The notes under the pieces were generated by a model, which did not search any database, was not told the DNA's origin, and saw nothing but the letters and a program-made list of their open reading frames with translations. From Diplodia intermedia (Eukaryota > Ascomycota > Dothideomycetes > Botryosphaeriales > Botryosphaeriaceae), in the NCBI GenBank assembly GCA_021495925.1, contig JAKEKT010000070.1:62001-126000 (forward strand): a stretch of 64,000 bases of DNA, in the 5' to 3' direction. This document shows positions 1-10,374 of the stretch, piece by piece (position 1 is the first letter of the stretch; every line of letters starts with the position of its first letter). The translations under genes and the position numbers were made by a program.

Positions 1-158
1 AGGCTAGACCCTCTTCCGGCTCGAACTCGTGCCCTCTGCCCTTTCATGCAGTCATCCATATAAGATTGCTGCCAGCAAGTGTGCCTGGCCATAATCGTCA
101 ACAAGACAACAACCCCCAAGACAGAACAACTCCACTCTGCTACCTCCAATCCCTACCC

Positions 159-1258
159 ATGTACACCACCAGGACCGCCACTGCCTGCACCAGAACCACC
201 GGCCGCGCTGCGGCCCAGGCTCTCAAAGCTTTCAATGGCTTGCCACGCCAGGCAATCGTTGTGAGCCTCAAGCCCGGCTTCATTTCCATCCAGCAGCAGC
301 CATGGTCCGTCTCGAAGAGGAACTTCTCGTCGACCCCCGCCACCCGCATCAAGGAGTTCTTCCCCGAGAAGGAAACAGAGAGCATCCGCAAGACCCCTGC
401 TTCGTGGGAACATCCCTTGTGAGCACAACACCCTGGAGAACAGGAACAGCGGGCACTGACGGCATGAGCAGCTACACCCATGAACAAATGAACGCAGTCA
501 AGATTGCCCATCGCGAGGCAAAGACATGGTCGGACTGGACGGCGCTGGCCATGACAAGAGTGCTTCGCTGGGGGCTGGACCTGGCCTCCGGCTACAAGCA
601 CGCCAAGCACGGCGAGCGGACCATGACGGAGCGCAAGTACATGATCAGGAACGTCTTCCTCGAGAGCGTGGCCGGTGTGCCCGGCATGGTGGCCGCCGTC
701 ATCCGGCATCTGCACTCGATGCGGCGCATGAAGCGCGACAACGGCTGGATCGAGACGCTCCTCGAGGAGTCGTACAACGAGCGCATGCACCTGCTCACCT
801 TCCTCAAGATGGCCGAGCCCGGCTGGTTCATGCGCCTGATGGTGCTCGGCGCCCAGGGCGTCTTCTTCAACGCCATGTTCCTGTCCTACCTCATCTCGCC
901 GCGCATCTGCCACCGCTTCGTCGGCTACCTGGAGGAGGAGGCCGTCATCACGTACACGCGCGAGATCGAGGACCTCGACGCCGGAAAGCTGCCCGGGTGG
1001 GAGAACATGCAGGCGCCCGACATCGCCGTCGACTACTGGAAGATGCCCGAGGGCCACCGGTCGATGCGCGACCTGCTGCTGTACATCCGCGCCGACGAGT
1101 CGAAGCACCGCGAGGTCAACCACACGCTAGGCAACCTCGACCAGAAGCAAGACCCGAACCCCTACGTCAGCCAGTACAAGGACTTGACCAAGCCGCACCC
1201 TACCAAGGGCATTGAGTGGCAGCGCCCTACTGGCTGGGAGCGTAGCGAGATCGTTTGA
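159..1258 (+). CDS. aox: Alternative oxidase, mitochondrial
   Basis: Two exons, 159..418 and 472..1258, joined across a 53-nt intron (GTGAGC, CACTGAC branch, AG), give 348 residues. It is a ubiquinol oxidase of the inner mitochondrial membrane that passes electrons from ubiquinol to oxygen and bypasses complexes III and IV. The N-terminus is rich in Arg, Thr and Ala with no acidic residues, as expected for a matrix-targeting peptide. The di-iron carboxylate ligands are visible in order: LESVAG near residue 151, NERMH near 190-193, LEEEAV near 240, and RADESKH near 296-299. I chose the ATG at 159 because upstream codons do not look like a presequence. A second AG three bases upstream (467-468) would add one Ser. 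Family length and motif order are normal, so identification is firm. Confidence 0.95.
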
Positions 1259-1708
1259 TCGCATTCACTAAAATCTTTTGTCTGCCTCATGGCACTGTAC
1301 TATTACTTGTATTACTACTCCGCTCAATCCGGCGCAGATTTCGGGATATTGGCGTTTTTTGATCGGCTAGAAATTTTGTCGGCAGCTTTGCGATGCTACA
1401 TTTGATGAGATACCTTAGACATGCATTTCGCAACAAGAGAGTACATCTGGAATTGATGTTTAGCATTCTTTCGATATCAACTTTGTCCAGATACCATCCG
1501 GTAAGCGCACAGCATACCAACAATGCCCTTGGGGATTTCCTCGTGATCCCTCTGCCGGGGCCCGTTCATGCTGAAGTTTCTTCTATGATCTTGTCTGATC
1601 GAACCCCCTTTCGTTTCTAGTTCTGTTACTGGACAGCTTCCAACGCAAGCATGCAGTGCACTCTGTCGTCTTCTCATCGGTCCACCTCAAGATCAGCCAC
1701 TTTCCATA

Positions 1709-2483
1709 TCAGCGGCGCAACTGCTTCATCATATCATAGAGGAAGTCGGGGCTCTCGTAGAGACGTTCCCTCATGCTATCGATCAGGCTGTCGTAACGCG
1801 GTTGGCTGAGGGCCTCGACCATGATGCGGCGGAGGGTGCTGGGCTCGGTGGTGGAGTCGTAGACGTGGGTGATGAGGCGCAGCAGGGCGGCGGGGGACGG
1901 CCAGTCGTCGGTGGGGCAGAAGCTGAAGGAGCGGCGCACGCCATTCAGGGCGACGTTGAGCAGGCCGTCGACCTCGTACTTGTCGGCGACGACGCAGAGC
2001 TGCACGTGGCGGTGGATCATGGCGACGTAGGTGGGGTCCGGCATCTGGACGCGGTAGAAGTGCGTGCTGTACATGTAGCCGACCATGTCGGCGACGGCGT
2101 CCGGGTCCTCGTCCTGCAGCTCGATCCGGCCGGTGATGGTTTCGAGGTAGCGCTGCTGGAACATGCGGAGGAAGTACCGCGACCTGAGGCTGAGTACGTC
2201 CTTGTGGACCTTGGGGGATGTCAGTGCGCGAGAAAGTCTGCCTTTTTTCTTTTCCTGGCTCTCACCTTGAACTCGCGGCCTCGGCAGTGGATAGTGAAGT
2301 CGCTGGACGAAGGGTTCTCGCGCATCCTGTCCGGGTCAGCGCGTAGCAAGTGGCCTCGTAGAGTTGTACTTACGCAATGATGTCGGCATCTTTGTTGACA
2401 TGTGCAGATAACGGGCCACGACCAGGGTGTACAACTAGTTTACGGCATCGCTCGAGTTTGTGCTTCCTCGTGTCGAAGTTCAT
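1709..2483 (-). CDS. BTB/POZ domain protein (copy 1)
   Basis: Three exons on the minus strand, 2374..2483, 2266..2326 and 1709..2209, encode 223 residues. The exon junctions restore a BTB fold: residues 38-70 read as SSSDFTIHCRGREF then VHKDVLSLRSRYF, the usual strand-helix start of fungal BTB domains. A later segment, PDAVADMVGYMYST, is the typical hydrophobic helix. Such fungal proteins usually have one BTB domain and no other recognisable domain, and may act in protein-protein contacts or as Cul3 adaptors. No partner can be inferred here. Introns are 56 and 47 nt. The middle exon is 61 nt with the same phase as the middle exon of the second BTB gene at 57,975, suggesting common descent. 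The start at 2483 is the least certain part. Confidence 0.8.
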
Positions 2484-4257
2484 GGTGACTGCCGGGGGTG
2501 ACGAGGTGTAGAGTAGCGGAGGATGTACCGGTGATGCATGAACAAATAGGCGATGGTGGCGAGTGAAGGCATGCTGCGCTGCTAACACGCAGTTGAGGCA
2601 CAGGCATGACTCTCCACGCACGCAACAACGAAGCATCGATGAATCTCGAAGTACGAGCAGCGACTCAATGTCTCATCAGCCACGCGGCGCGGCACGGCAC
2701 ACGGCTCATCATCTACGGCCGCTCCCGCAGCCAGCCAAGGAACGGCACAACGGTGCCGCACCCTCCACCTGATGCCCCGCCCGTGCTGCATCAACCCCTC
2801 TCCCACGTGGAAACTGACAAGTGTGTCTGACTATGTACCCCGCGCCAAACGAGGCTTGTCGAGGTTCGTACTTGGCGGCCGCGACGTAGAGTGTTCCGGC
2901 TGCGGCAGGCCACGCGTGCACCAGCTCACCGTATTTTGTTTTGGCATGTGTGGTTTTGCCGGAGGCGTCGGCCAAAGGGGCGACGGGCAGATGCCAATCG
3001 ACGGGCGCTTGGGAGAGAAGGCAGAGTTTCAAGGGAGTCGGATGTCGTCCAGCAAAAACGGCCGTAACTCCGACAAAACAAAGCAACAACGATGGCATTC
3101 GTGATTACTATACCCGCCGATGAAACAGGCGGGCAGATGCATGTCTCAGAAAGCAGATCGGAGCGGGTAGCCGCGCGCGACCGCAGCTTCTCGAAGGGCC
3201 CACCGCGCCGGCCTATCATAGGGCTGAAGCGTTTTCCTGAGGTTTTCCTGAGGTTTTCCTGGAGGCGCTGCTCGCCGGTTGTTGCTTTTTGCACCAGCAG
3301 CAGGCAGCAGGAAACGCGGGCCGACGCAGAGACTGGACGCTGCAGCGGCTGCCGGCCGGGGGATTGCATCGGCACCCGGGCCGAGCGCGAGCGCGGGACA
3401 CAGTAGCGCGTCGGCAAATGCAGATGCAGATGCGAACGTCACCCGGCGGCGCCAGTGCACACAACATGGAACCGCAACACCACACCCCTCGTGCCACCCT
3501 CGCCGCGGCCTCGACCTTCGACTGACGGACCCGCCGACCCGTCCGCCGGGAATTGACTGCCACGTGAGCCCCACCGCCGCGTGATGCTCGGCCGCGGGCT
3601 GCAGGCTGCAGGCGGTGCTGCAAGGCCGGCGCCCTGCCCTCTATATTGCATGCTATAGCGGACCACCAGAGCGAAGTAGAAGGCGGCTCGGGCCTATTTT
3701 CGCTTTCGGTAATGAGGGTGCCACCCAACGCGCGTCAGCCGTGCGTCGGCACTTGCAGCTGCGCAAACACTGATGTTTCCCGCTAGGATACCAAGCGACC
3801 TCCCCCATGTTTCAGGCCTACCCCTTTCGGCCGCCTTTCCGCGTGTTCAGCCTGCTCCGCCTCGGCCACCCCAGCCACGCCGGCTCGCTTATCGCTCCTG
3901 GTGCGCCGGCCGGCGCCGTGCCAGCTGAGGTGGCCGCCGCCTAGGGCCGTTACGCACTGAGACAGGGCCAGGACTAACCCAGCTCCCCGTTTCCCACGCC
4001 AGCCTCGACGCACTCCCGCACCCTGGACCTGGTGCGACAAGGCCTGCCCTCCGATTCGTTTCCAGGAGGCGTCATTTCCCGGCACAGACTGATTGGCGGC
4101 AATGTTCTTCCTCGTCCCAACGGCCTTTTGAACGCCTCGCTTCCCCGCAAGGATGCACGTCTTTGACGTGTCCACGCTCCCTCTTCCATTCCAGCGGCTG
4201 GCTGCATTTATCTTAAACATCTCTCTCCCGTCTCTCGCCCTTGCCCAGAATGTGAAG
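2484..4257. other. Intergenic, divergent upstream region of BTB gene and rhodopsin-like gene
   Basis: About 1.8 kb separates two divergently transcribed genes. I see no open frame with protein-like composition. It contains three tandem copies of an 11-bp unit (GTTTTCCTGAG) at 3231-3263 and a TATA-like CATTTATCTTAAAC about 50 bp before the membrane-protein start at 4258. Nothing else is supportable. Confidence 0.6.
3231..3263. repeat. 11-bp tandem repeat, 3 copies
   Basis: GTTTTCCTGAG is repeated three times head to tail, the last copy ending in GGA. It lies in the noncoding region between divergent genes. No function can be assigned. Confidence 0.8.
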
Positions 4258-5341
4258 ATGATCCTCCCGCGCCTCCACGAAGACCCCAAACACCGCTACG
4301 TCAACCCCGAAAAGGAGCTCAACGCTGGCCTGTGGACCCTCTACGCCGGCGCAACCGCCTTCCTCGCCCTCCGCATCTGGATCAAGGTCACCCGTCGCCA
4401 CGGCCTGTGGTGGGATGACCACATTCTTCTGATCTCCTGGGTGAGCGCCGCCCAGTCCAACGGACCCCAGTCGAGCACTTGCTCACCATCGTCCGACAGA
4501 TCGTCCTTACCGCCAACAATGCCGTCATCAGCATCGAGTATGCCACCGGCTACGTGGCCGACACGTGGGACGACCGCATGCACATCCTCATCAACATCAC
4601 CTCGTGCGGCACTGTCATTGGCCAGGCCTTGACCAAGACGGCCTTTGCCGTCACTCTGCTGAAGTTGACCAAGGGCTACCAGCAGTGGGGGCTGTGGTTC
4701 TGCATGGGCACCATGAACCTCTGGATGATCTTCCGCTGCATCTTCCAATGGGCCAAGGTCTGCGACAAGCCGAGCTACGACGTGTGGTACCGCCTCAACT
4801 TCTGCATTGGCTGGACCTTTCGCGACAACTTCAAAGAGGGCGGAAACGGTGAGTGCCGCATTCGCGCTTCGTCTGTTCCCCGGCACTGACTGCGGCCAGT
4901 GTACAACATCATCATGGACTTTGTGTTCGCAGTGTTCCCGTGGTTCATCACGTGGAACCTGGACATGCGCAAGGGAGAAAAGATCGGGCTGTGCCTGACA
5001 ATGAGTCTGGTAAGCGAAGATTTGAAACCGTTTGACTCGGACGAGCGTGTGGCTAATTTTGGCGCTGGGCCGCACAGGGCATGATCGTCGCCGTTGTATC
5101 AGCCGTGCGGACGGGCTGGAAGGACGAGGGCAACGAAAAGGACGCGTACTATTTCGAGCGCAACGCCCACTCGAACATCTGGTACTCGTCGGAGGTGGTG
5201 GGCACCATCATCGTGCAGTGCATCCCCATCATGCGGCCGCTGCTCCGCGACATCCACACGACACTGACGTCGAAGAAGCTGACGTCGACGAGCGAGGAGG
5301 TGGCATTACACCGGATGGCGATACGAGCAAACACCAAGTAA
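4258..5341 (+). CDS. Seven-helix fungal rhodopsin-fold membrane protein (Pth11/SAT-like)
   Basis: Four exons, 4258..4440, 4500..4848, 4900..5009 and 5078..5341, give 301 residues. Introns are 59, 51 and 68 nt, the first two with CTCAC and CTGAC branch points. Seven hydrophobic segments are visible, beginning with LWTLYAGATAFLALRIWIK and ILLISWIVLTANNAVIS and ending with EVVGTIIVQCIPIMRPLL. The acidic DD pair before helix 2 and the cytoplasmic basic loops resemble the large fungal family of rhodopsin-fold integral membrane proteins that includes Pth11-related receptors and SAT-type cluster proteins. No CFEM domain precedes the helices. Ligand and signalling role are unknown. An in-frame ATG at 4153 would add 35 residues; I prefer 4258 because the family usually begins close to helix 1. 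Confidence 0.8.
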
Positions 5342-6824
5342 AAAGTAGATGCAGCGTTTTGTTTAATTGTAAATATTCACGATCTTGACTTCAACACGTC
5401 ACCAATCAACGTCATGCGAAGCTGGCCTGACGCCTCACTGACTCATCTTCATCTATCTCTGATGAAGTAGGCGTGCACCTTCAGCGAGCTTCTAATTGCG
5501 TACAGCCAAGGCGGGCAGCGCCTCTGACGCAGCACCTCCCGGATCAACTCCCCACCTGCTGCTCGCGGACGTCCGAACCTGCTCCGGAGATGGCACCACC
5601 ATGCAAAATCCATGCAGCCACTCGTCGTCGAGATTATTGGCAGGAATCATGGCCCTACGTACATATCGGCTAGTAGCTACTCGAACGGGAAAAAGATGAT
5701 CGCCCTCCCCCTCCTCCCACCGGCGTTGCGGGCCATCGGTAGCGATCAGCTCGACACGCGGCGGCCCGATTGGCACCGTCGGTCGGTAAAACGGTTGCTT
5801 CCGCCGGATCTGCAGACCCTAACGGCCGGAAAGGAAACGAAGGGAAAAAAAGAGGGAATGCGACGAAACGAAACACGAAAAAAAATTGCAAAACGTACAA
5901 CAGCCGGGATTCCCCAATGGTCACCCACTTGAGTACTAATCGGCCGGTTCGCAGCTTGAGTACGGCTGAGCGGACGGGAAGCCCTATGTTCTGCGACCTA
6001 TGGTCGTACGTGGCGGTCGAGGTTGTGGTGTTGCAATATGAATCCGAGGGAACCCGACATCCCCGCAAAGCTTTTCCGCCAATGTGCATGCACGGTGATC
6101 CTACTCCATCCCCTAGTGCGAAGGAGATCTTCCGTACCACGAGACCTGACTGTCGATGACAAACCTGCGCCGGGTCTCCATCTTTCTTCCATACCATTCC
6201 CTTCGCAAGCTTGAGCAGCGGCGACCCCTCTCCTGGCCCATGCAGTATCGGAATCGGAAAATGCACCAATCAACAACGGCGACGGCCCCTACACCTGCTA
6301 TTAGATTATTCTCCGGGAAAACGTGCAGGCCCTGTAGTGAGCGACCGCATGATCGACCGCCGCGCATATGCGATCCTGCACCACTTCGTCCAGCAGCCAG
6401 GCCTAATACTAGCCTTCCCCCGCTTCCACGCCGTACAGCATGTATACGTTCTGTCCGTGGAAGAAGAACACTTGTCGGACTGAGTGCATCTTGTACCGTT
6501 CACGGCGTGCACCACCCTCCTCATCCTCAACATCCAGACTATCACTTCCATTTTAGCGGTATGCAAGACATCCACACCAAAAGTGAGGTCATTGGCTTTC
6601 GAGTCCGTGTCCCGCTTCACGCGCTGTTGGAGAGCGGAACGTATTGCAAGGCACAAGCTATTCACAGCACGTACAGCTATCAACCGCAGAAAACGTAAGG
6701 GGCGAACCGCGGTGATGCTGTTTCCTTAAGCAGCTACGCTGTCTAAAGGAACTGGCACGCACATGAGCCAATGGGGATTACCGCCTTCACACCAGCTCCG
6801 TAAAGTATCGGCCGCATGGCCAAA
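5342..6824. other. Intergenic, no gene seen
   Basis: About 1.5 kb. Several frames stay open for 60-200 codons but none has intron signals, a signal peptide or a recognisable motif. The longest, 5670-6269 on the minus strand, has a low-complexity Phe-rich and Ser/Gly-rich composition typical of chance frames. Confidence 0.5.
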
Positions 6825-7029
6825 TCAACAAATGACATTGCAATCCTCCGTGACAACATCGCAGCATGGCTGAGCCTCGGGCTCCGGCTCACGTTTCTCG
6901 GCCTCGAGCGGAGATGCGAGAGTAATAGCCGCTAAAGGAAAATCAACCATATCAGTTTCGGCTCCCTCCAACCAAAGGAGCGGGAAACAACTCACCAAAA
7001 GCGAGGGCGGCAAAAGCAAGGAGCTTCAT
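6825..7029 (-). CDS. Small secreted Cys-rich peptide precursor (46 aa)
   Basis: Two minus-strand exons, 6996..7029 and 6825..6931, are joined by a 64-nt intron with GTGAGT donor, an ACTGAT branch-like site and TTTAG acceptor. Residues 1-18 form a clean signal peptide (MKLLAFAALAF, then AAITLAS). Next comes a short acidic pro-segment ending in Lys-Arg at 24-25, a Kex2-type processing site. The predicted 21-residue mature peptide starts with EPEPEAQP and has four cysteines spaced CC-x6-C-x3-C, the last being the C-terminal residue. Upstream are a CCAAT box and a CT-rich leader. The intron sits inside the signal peptide, common for small fungal secreted proteins. It could be an effector-like or signalling peptide. 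The final residues are not a CAAX box, so it is not a lipopeptide pheromone. Function is unknown. Confidence 0.65.
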
Positions 7030-8337
7030 GAAGGCGGGGAGTGAGGGTTGGCTTGTGATTGTTATTGATTTGATTGGCCAGTGAAAACTATAGCGACGAC
7101 AGACACATTCAAGACGGAGCAAGCCGTATTCTTTCATACACTTTGATTGTGGTTATCATTCCGCTTCGTCCATGATCAGAACATGCCGACCTCGGTGGAA
7201 AATGGAGAAAGCACGTCTAACAGTTTGAACATCGCATACTATTCCGGTCTGCTTCCCACCCGGCTCGGATGACATGCGGAGATGGCTCTGGCAGATGGTC
7301 CTTGGCTTCATCAGATGAATTCAAACGGATTAGCCAGGATCAGATAAACGGGAGATCTGACGGCGAAACCTTACTTTCTTGCCTACATGTATTGTGTCTG
7401 TAAATGTCAGGTAGGACCACACCTTCCTCGTCAATTCCCAGTTATACATTGCGTACGCCAGCAAATCAGCCGCGATCTCGCTGTTATCCCACCGCAGAAA
7501 GTCTTTGTCACACAGACATATAGCGTAAGTTTGAAGCTGCATTATGAATCCTATAGTATTAGCAAGCGGCTACGCCCGCTGAGGAGCAGGCTAGCAGCGA
7601 GACCTTGTCGCCAAGGCTGGATACTAATCTCGTTTCTGAACGGCCAAGCAACCTCAATGCAACACCCGATATCGGCAGGTGTGAACAGGGCCCGCACGGG
7701 GATCCTGCTGCGGGGAAAAGGGAGTGATGCCAGTTCAGATGATCAGGAAGGTGTCCGCGCATGCCCCACCCACTGTGTCTACTCCCCCACAGCAGATTAC
7801 ACAAGAAATTGGGATAGATGCAAGCTGCCACGATGAGCATAGCAGCCGGTGCCGGTAGCCTCTAATTCCTGCTTTAGGCTGGTTCATAGCGGTTCTAGAT
7901 CCCGTGCTTCGTCATCCAGATCATGGCACAAGCGGCCAATTCCTTTGGCCACCCGCTGTGGCCTTTCTCGTTAGCAAGCGATATTCACAACAGCAGTAAC
8001 AGGGAGAGAAATAGAGAGAGAGAACGGGCTTGTCCATTAACTAATAAGCCACTTAGGAAGAGAGGTATCATATCAAGCATCATTACGGCATCAATGATGC
8101 CACGCGCCCGCCTCGAGCCTGAACGAAAGAGGAGAGTCAGACCCCCCACCCATCAGCTCGAACGACATCTGAGCAACAGCGCACCCTTCGAACAAACGCG
8201 AAAGAGGAAAAGAAGAAGAATAGGCAGCGCCTGTCGTTCCCCCAAATCCAGTGCCGAACCGTATACCGCGGTTTCCAAGGCCATCAAAACAGCCTTTTCA
8301 CCTGTTGGTGTCGCCTCGCCTGGATGAAAACATAAGT
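7030..8337. other. Intergenic, weak coding candidate only
   Basis: About 1.3 kb, moderately AT-richer than its neighbours. The only frame with protein-like composition is 7330-7542 on the minus strand (70 codons, containing DNSEIAADLLAYAMYNWEL). It lacks clear splice partners or a known motif, so I do not call it a gene. The 5' end holds the CCAAT box of the small secreted peptide gene; the 3' end is the likely 3' UTR of pilA. Confidence 0.45.
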
Positions 8338-9846
8338 TTACGCCACGACGCTTGATTCCGCCTCGCTGATAGGATACGGCGGGTTCTGCTGCTGCTTCCT
8401 CTCGCCACCGGCCGAGCCACCACTCGCGCGACGCACCTGATCCCTATACGCCGGATGCACATCGCTGTCAACTTGACTCTGCTGGACCTCGCCACCGTGG
8501 GCGTATTCCGAGGTGGTGTTGACAATACCGCCGCCGCTGCTGCTGGTGGGCATGGCGTTGGAACCCAGGCTGGCGGCGCTGGTCGTGATGGGCTCGTAGC
8601 GTGGCTGCCACGCGCGCAGCTCGTCTTCGGCGTCGTTTAGGATGTCGCGACCAGTGGACTCGCTGTCGTACGTCGGATGCGCTTCGCCGGGCACAATGGG
8701 GCTGTCGTCGAGCAAGTTGAGCACGCGGCGCGCGTGCTTGGCCAGCATCGCTTGCTTCTCCGCGCGCTCGATGACAGCGGCGAGGTGGAGGTCGTAGGCT
8801 TCCTTGAACTTTTGACGAGTCTAGCGAAGGATTAATGGATGAAGCAGGCAAAGAATGGGTCAGACAAAACATACGATGTTGGTGAGCTGAGCCTCGGCGA
8901 CGAGGGACTGAGCTTCGGCACGGACGAGCTCCTGCTCCAGCTGCACGATCTTGGTGTTGGACGGCTCCTTGTACTTGAGCTTCGCGATTTCATCCGCAAC
9001 CTGTCATTGATCAGCTTGCAGTTTTTCAGCGGGAAGAGAGGGAACGCACCTTCGCCTTGTGATCGCGACTAGGCTGCACCGAGCTCTCCGTGTTCCGAAT
9101 CTGCTTCAAGACGCCCCTGTAATCCTCCAGATTCTGGGCGAACATGTCCTCTTGCTCGGCCATCTCGGCCATCAAGACGCCCAGCTTGTCGCTTACGTCC
9201 GACACAGCGTCGTCGCCCGTGGCCTCGCCCCATTCGCTCAGCTGGCTGGCGACGCTCGAGCGCTCGCGGCCGGCTGTCTCGTGGGCGCTGATGGCGTGGT
9301 TCTCGGACTTGATCAGCTTGTACAGCCGCTTCGACAGCTCGGGCTGCTGCATTCCTCGCAGCGAGGCCATGGTGAAGCGGTGCTTTGGGGCCCCTTTGGC
9401 GCCGTTGGCGTACGAGTCACCGCCGGCATCCTTGTTCTTGGATGAGCGGATGGAGAGGGAGCGGTTCCTGTGGACGAGCAGGGGCGGGTTCAGCGAGCGG
9501 GATCGCGAAGGAGCGCGAATGATGGAGGGGCGGGGAGAAGCGTTGGCGTAGGGCGGGGGAGGGGGCGGCGGGTACGCAAAGATGGCCATTATGAAAGGTT
9601 GGATGATAATAGACACGAATTCTGGTAGGCTCTTGGATTGGATGACAATAGACACGACGTATGGTGGTGGTGGAGAAAGGCTCTTGGTTGGTTCAAAGGG
9701 AAGAAGAAGAGCGGCAGAAGATGACGTAGACGCAGACGCAGACGCAGGAACAGAGCAAACGCAGGAAGGCGGCAGCTGCAAGTACGGACAGGCTAGGAAA
9801 GGGTATGGACGAGGGACAAGAGAGGAAACAGAAGACCAGCTTACAT
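8338..9846 (-). CDS. pilA: Eisosome core protein PilA/Pil1 (BAR-like)
   Basis: Minus-strand exons 9845..9846, 9050..9467, 8875..9000 and 8338..8820 give 342 residues. Eisosome proteins of the Pil1/Lsp1 family form BAR-type curved dimers that scaffold plasma-membrane furrows. Family landmarks include MASLRGMQQPELSKRLYKLI, QLSEWGEATGDDAVSDVSDKLGVL, IRNTESSVQPSRDHKAK, LEQELVRAEAQSLVAEAQLTNI and LLDDSPIVPGEA. The family N-terminus MNR-LS-RS is recovered only if the first exon ends in AT (after GAACAT, donor GTAAGC at 9844) and splices to G-AAC-CGC after CACAG, so the start codon is split by a 377-nt intron. The unspliced alternative starts at 9589 with a Pro-rich, family-atypical leader and gives 382 residues. 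Other introns are 49 and 54 nt. The C-terminal ~70 residues are low complexity and lineage specific. Confidence 0.88.
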
Positions 9847-10374
9847 GTTCGCAAATGGGAGGGCCGAACGTGGCGGGCTTTTGAATGCTCCTGCGCTGTG
9901 GGCTGCGGGCGGCTAGAATTAGCAGGGGGGCCCGGCAGGCGCCAAGCGCTGATGATGTGCATGCAGCATGCAGAACGAGAACTGACATTCGAGGGCGCGA
10001 GCGGCTGCGCAAATTGCGAAGCGTAGGGCGATGGCACGGGCGGGGGAACGCGGCGGAGCTGGCGTTGGAGTTGGACGAGCGGTAGGCGCTGGAGGTGAGG
10101 TCTGAGTTATCTGAGCTGGGCAGGCGCGATTGGCAGGAAACCCTTGTCGCTCTCCCTGCAAGCGCCCAGACGTCATAGCTCCCTCCACTCCCGCCCACGC
10201 CACGCTGCTTCTGGACGTGTGAAGTGCATAATCCCATTGTTTTGGTGCTACACCCGCTGCCTCTGAACTGATTCTGGCGCGATGCCAGTGCGTCTGTTTC
10301 ATCGCTCGGCGCCGTTCCGTCCCTGTCCGCGCTGCCAAACGGTACAAGCGCGCTATATATATACAGTCTCAACA
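9847..10374. other. pilA upstream region and helicase 3' flank
   Basis: About 530 bp between two minus-strand genes. It should contain the pilA promoter and 5' UTR and the 3' UTR of the DEAH helicase. I see no RNA gene or repeat. Confidence 0.5.

Noticed and set aside
6825..7029. Interpretation of the small secreted peptide as a lipopeptide mating pheromone
   Set aside because: The terminal residues have Cys at positions -5 and -1, so there is no CAAX box, and a secretory signal peptide is present.
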